Source of the DNA: an uncultured Saprospirales bacterium
GTDB lineage: Bacteria > Bacteroidota > Bacteroidia > Chitinophagales > Saprospiraceae
Direction: 5' to 3'
Length of the DNA stretch: 47,891 nucleotides
NCBI GenBank assembly: GCA_913061325.1
Contig: CAJXUU010000006.1
Location: 1 to 47,891, forward strand
Below are positions 44,690-47,891 of this stretch, in pieces (the stretch's first letter is position 1; the number at the start of each line of letters is the position of its first letter). The position numbers and the translations under genes were made by a program. The notes beneath the pieces are model-generated. The model did not search any database and was not told the origin of the DNA. It saw only the letters and a program-made list of their open reading frames with translations.

Positions 44690-47644
44690 GTGAAGAAATA
44701 CCTTTTATTTATCATCATAGTTTTAACGTCTCTTACTCAAGAGGTGAATGGACAGGATATATTTCCTGTCCCAGCTAACTATGGATTTTTATGTGATGAG
44801 GCACAGTATCTCTGTGGATCTGATCTTGATGGGTATAATGGATCTTTACTTCAAGCATTATCTCCTTTACCACAACCATTTCCTATTTGTGGAAATAGTG
44901 GTACCGCAGAAAACACACAATGGTTTTCTTTTATTGCCGATGATACAATTCTTCAAATAAATATTACTTTCGATAATTGTACTTTCGATATTTCAGGACC
45001 TGGAGTTTCCGCTGGTTTATACATGGATTGTAATCTCAACATGCAGCTTGGTGATGACTTACAAATAGCCTGTAATACCGTAGAAGGAGCTACCGGCAGT
45101 ATTGATTTACAACCAGATTCAACTATTGTAATAATACCTGGAAACATCTATTATCTTTATGTTGATGGATATAATAATGCCGTCTGTGATTTCACTATAG
45201 ATGTAATAAGTGGTGTTTGTAAAGAAAATATTCCTGTAAATGTAGAATGCCAACAAGATTGTGGCGTTGCCAATCAACTTTTTGATAATCTTGGCTGTAC
45301 GGGGTTTGATGAGACCTATATTTTTGAACCATCTAGTCAAATTCTTGAAGACCTTACTGGCTGTAATCCATTTATAGCCAATGCTTTATTGGATAGCATC
45401 ATATATATCGATTGGGAAATTACGCCAAACACTGGTTTTACAGTTCTTTCCACTCCTATGTATTATGATAGTTTGGATATTCGTGCTTCTCTGGAAGTCA
45501 CTTGGAATGTTCCTGGCACATATACGATAAAGCCTATCATGAGTATCAACCCCTTATACGCAACTTGCAGAGGGATGTGCGAGTGCACTGATGATGTAAT
45601 ATATACAGTAACCATCGGACAAAGTACTTTGGATACTCTGCCATTGATAGAACTCTGCCCGACTATGACAGTTGATTTTTGTGGTCAAACATTTTTTAGT
45701 GACGTAGATGTAACCTGTACTGACCGAGAAAACTGCACCATAATTGTCCAAGAAATAAGAGTCAAAGACAGGGTTGATCTGCCAGTTGACACCCATTATA
45801 TCTGCCCAAGTGATTGCTTCGAATTTAATGATAGTTTATACTGCACTCCAAATCTTTTCAATTTCTCATTAAATGGTTGTGATACTTTTATTCAAATACA
45901 ATTAGTAGAACTTGACCTAAGTGTTAACCTTACAATAGCAAAAACGCTAATCGATTGTATCAATGAAGATGCAGAGATGACTGCCGAATACACCACTAAT
46001 TATCCCGACTCAATTCAGATCTTCTGGCTCAATGAGGTAGGTGATACAGTATCCAACGCCGAAAGTTATGTTGCTACCAGTGGTGGTACATTTACATTTC
46101 ATGCTGTGCCACTGAACGCCACAGGGTGTTTCCAAACCATATCTAATACGGTTACAGTCGACGATCAGTTACCAACCGTGGTTCTAACTCCTCCTTCTTT
46201 GGACTGTAATAATACAACGGACATTATCCAGCTCACTTCAGCAGATAATATTGCATCTGTCTCATGGACTGGACCTAGTGGGTTTTTAACTAACGATCAA
46301 TCTCCTACTGTGACCGAAGGAGGAATCTATACTGCCTCCATTACTACTACAAATGGCTGCAATATATCAGAAGATACTGAGGTTTTGGCGGATTTCGCAA
46401 TGCCTCAATTTACAATCATGCACGATGATTTCGACTGTAGTGAAAATATTCCAGTAGCACAATACTCATCAAATAGTACTATCGTGTCCGTTCTTTGGGC
46501 GTCAGGCACAGAAACATGGACTGATCAGATTCTCAATTTGCAGTCTTCAGGAAATTATACGCTTACGGTGACTGCAAGCAATGGGTGTACAGCTACTCGA
46601 TCATTCACTGTTATTGACAATTCTTATGATCCTACTCTCAATCTAAATGAAGACTTCATCTGGAGATGTAACGATTCTGAAAAAGACATAGATATAACAA
46701 CGCTTCTTGATCCAGCACTTGATTATCAATGGACAAATATAGATGGTGGACCAGCTTCAACATCCGAAATATTAACTATTAGTGGCCCAGATGTTTTTAT
46801 ATTGACTGGGACAGACCCATCTGTAGGCTGTGTTGGTCATGACACTGTGAGAATAACAGAAGACAATAATTTATTCAGTGATTTTGAATTTACAGTCAAC
46901 AACCCAACATGTTTTGCTGGATCAGATGGCACTATAGAAGTAACTTCATTTATTGGAGGAGAAGGTCCGTTCATATATTTACATGAAGGAACCATGTTTA
47001 CTGATCTAGCATCTATGAAATTTTCCATAGGTATGCATACCATTTCAATTTTTGATCAGTATGAATGTGAAGTCAGCAAAACTTTTGAAATCATAAGTTC
47101 TGCACCTTTTGAAGTTATTACAGAACCTAAGGTCACAATCAAATATGGTGAGAATGGTTTTCTGACTGCCGATGTCAACATAGATGATAGTCAACTAAAT
47201 ACTATCATATGGACTGATGCAGATGGCAACTTCCTCGCTGAAGGCAAAGAGGTAGAGATAAGTGCAGATCAAGAAACAGTCATAGTCACTGCGGAAGATA
47301 TAAATGGATGTACGGCTACAGCAACTATAACCTTAGATATCGATTATGAAGTAGAGATCTTTTATCCTAATGTATTTAGCCCAAATGGTGACGGGACAAA
47401 TGATAATTTCATGCTTTACAACAGCGGCTCACCAGAAAATATGAATGTTATCCAAATATTTGATCGTGCAGGTGAACTTATCTTTGAAGAAAAGGACATG
47501 CTCTTCAATGAAACTCAAAGCGGATGGAATGGTGAATTTAATGGTCAAGTGGTGCAGCCTGGAGTATATGTGTTTATTATAAACTACACATTAAGGAATG
47601 GCGAAGCAAGAGTCAAGACTGGGTCTATTACTGTAGTGCGTTAA
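44690..47644 (+). CDS. Large T9SS surface protein with Ig/PKD-like and SprB-like modules and CHU-type C-terminus
   Basis: The 984-aa protein starts at a GTG, which directly precedes a normal signal peptide (KKYLLFIIIVLTSLTQEVNGQ); no better ATG is available. The N-terminal module (about 25-185, CDEAQYLCGSDLDGYNGSL ... YYLYVDGYNNAVC) is homologous to the N-terminus of the 825-aa protein at 3637-6114. A cysteine-rich region with a GCDTFIQIQL unit follows, then three Ig/PKD-like modules (about 480-660). A SprB-like repeat (NNPTCFAGSDGTIEVTSFIG) precedes the C-terminal CHU/gliding sorting domain (VFSPNGDGTNDNFMLY, FDRAGELIF, GVYVFIINY). It is probably exported by T9SS and displayed or released. 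Confidence 0.85.
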   Translation: MKKYLLFIIIVLTSLTQEVNGQDIFPVPANYGFLCDEAQYLCGSDLDGYNGSLLQALSPLPQPFPICGNSGTAENTQWFSFIADDTILQINITFDNCTFDISGPGVSAGLYMDCNLNMQLGDDLQIACNTVEGATGSIDLQPDSTIVIIPGNIYYLYVDGYNNAVCDFTIDVISGVCKENIPVNVECQQDCGVANQLFDNLGCTGFDETYIFEPSSQILEDLTGCNPFIANALLDSIIYIDWEITPNTGFTVLSTPMYYDSLDIRASLEVTWNVPGTYTIKPIMSINPLYATCRGMCECTDDVIYTVTIGQSTLDTLPLIELCPTMTVDFCGQTFFSDVDVTCTDRENCTIIVQEIRVKDRVDLPVDTHYICPSDCFEFNDSLYCTPNLFNFSLNGCDTFIQIQLVELDLSVNLTIAKTLIDCINEDAEMTAEYTTNYPDSIQIFWLNEVGDTVSNAESYVATSGGTFTFHAVPLNATGCFQTISNTVTVDDQLPTVVLTPPSLDCNNTTDIIQLTSADNIASVSWTGPSGFLTNDQSPTVTEGGIYTASITTTNGCNISEDTEVLADFAMPQFTIMHDDFDCSENIPVAQYSSNSTIVSVLWASGTETWTDQILNLQSSGNYTLTVTASNGCTATRSFTVIDNSYDPTLNLNEDFIWRCNDSEKDIDITTLLDPALDYQWTNIDGGPASTSEILTISGPDVFILTGTDPSVGCVGHDTVRITEDNNLFSDFEFTVNNPTCFAGSDGTIEVTSFIGGEGPFIYLHEGTMFTDLASMKFSIGMHTISIFDQYECEVSKTFEIISSAPFEVITEPKVTIKYGENGFLTADVNIDDSQLNTIIWTDADGNFLAEGKEVEISADQETVIVTAEDINGCTATATITLDIDYEVEIFYPNVFSPNGDGTNDNFMLYNSGSPENMNVIQIFDRAGELIFEEKDMLFNETQSGWNGEFNGQVVQPGVYVFIINYTLRNGEARVKTGSITVVR

Positions 47645-47752
47645 AAGTCTTATATTTTAATAAAATATTTCTGATATACAATGACAAAGCTTCTATTTAC
47701 TAGAGGGTTACCTATTTATATTATTGCACTTTCAATTTATTGATTGATCTAA

Positions 47753-47891
47753 TACCATTTACGGTTTGGAATGTCGGAATATAATTTAGAATTCTTTAAA
47801 GTGAGTCAAGGCAAAAAACGCAATGATAGCCAAATAGCTTGCACAGCAAACATGTCGGCTAGTGTAACAAATCAGAGATTTGTGGGCTAGC
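47753..47891. mobile_element. Left part of a second 317-bp MITE-like element (cut by window end)
   Basis: These 139 bp match 37202-37341 with a handful of differences. They include the end TACC-TTTACG, the GTCGG block, TTGC-ACA-GCAA, and the complete module GCTAG-TGTA-ACAAAT...ATTTGT-GGG-CTAGC, whose loop differs by one base. The left flank is TAA (47750-47752). The right half lies beyond the window. Confidence 0.8.

Overview
The window is an AT-rich chromosomal segment of a member of the Bacteroidota. The evidence is convergent. Several secreted proteins end in type IX secretion (T9SS) sorting domains, either a type A domain or a gliding-motility/CHU-type C-terminus. DUF3857, DUF5686, GH3 and STN/TonB-receptor proteins are present. 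The -7 promoter boxes fit TAnnTTTG, and Shine-Dalgarno sites are generally absent. Low GC, cysteine-rich HYR/Ig-like repeats and 'CDS' repeats in the surface proteins recall Saprospirales/Chitinophagales-type genomes, but I cannot place the order from sequence alone.

Layout. 1-887: a tandem array of a 61-bp two-hairpin repeat, then an intergenic stretch with more small hairpins. 888-2376: a PagL-like lipid A deacylase and a tRNA-Gln. 2377-8030 (minus): cfa, a T9SS-secreted repeat protein and a secreted transglutaminase-fold protein. 8547-14827 (plus): a giant CHU-type surface protein and an M1 aminopeptidase lipoprotein. 14828-15332: a repeat-rich convergent gap. 15331-18588 (minus): atpH-atpA-atpG without the F0 genes. 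19148-20674: a T9SS beta-propeller-like protein. 20994-28837 (minus): tadA, guaB, a TonB receptor, and an efflux adaptor with its TolC protein. 29063-29956: a shortened methylmalonyl-CoA mutase small-subunit homologue. 29975-35963 (minus): two DUF3857/transglutaminase paralogues (one lacking the catalytic Cys/His) and a Uup-type ABC-F protein. 36425-36985: hemJ. 37015-37952: a secreted-protein gene split by a small inverted-repeat element. 38181-40745: a DUF5686 outer-membrane protein. 41153-44472: a GH3 protein and an M14 carboxypeptidase. 44690-47644: another CHU-type surface protein. The window ends inside a second copy of the small inverted-repeat element.

Most genes are housekeeping or cell-envelope genes: ATP synthase, purine synthesis, tRNA editing, haem synthesis, envelope lipids and efflux. 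They are interspersed with surface/secreted proteins. No phage, CRISPR array or restriction system is visible.

The most unusual content is between the genes. (1) A family of structured repeats shares one architecture: outer stem, CCC, inner stem-loop, TAYA, outer stem closed, in most copies followed by a second hairpin. The stems change completely between copies while pairing is kept and the CCC/TAYA internal loop is invariant. (2) A 317-bp MITE-like element contains this motif in both orientations and has inserted into a gene with a TTA target duplication; removing it in silico restores a 205-codon reading frame. (3) A 160-bp near-perfect palindrome precedes hemJ. (4) A 170-bp repeat covers the stop codons of two unrelated genes. 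(5) At least four genes carry a -7 box only 3-5 nt before the start codon, which suggests leaderless mRNAs.
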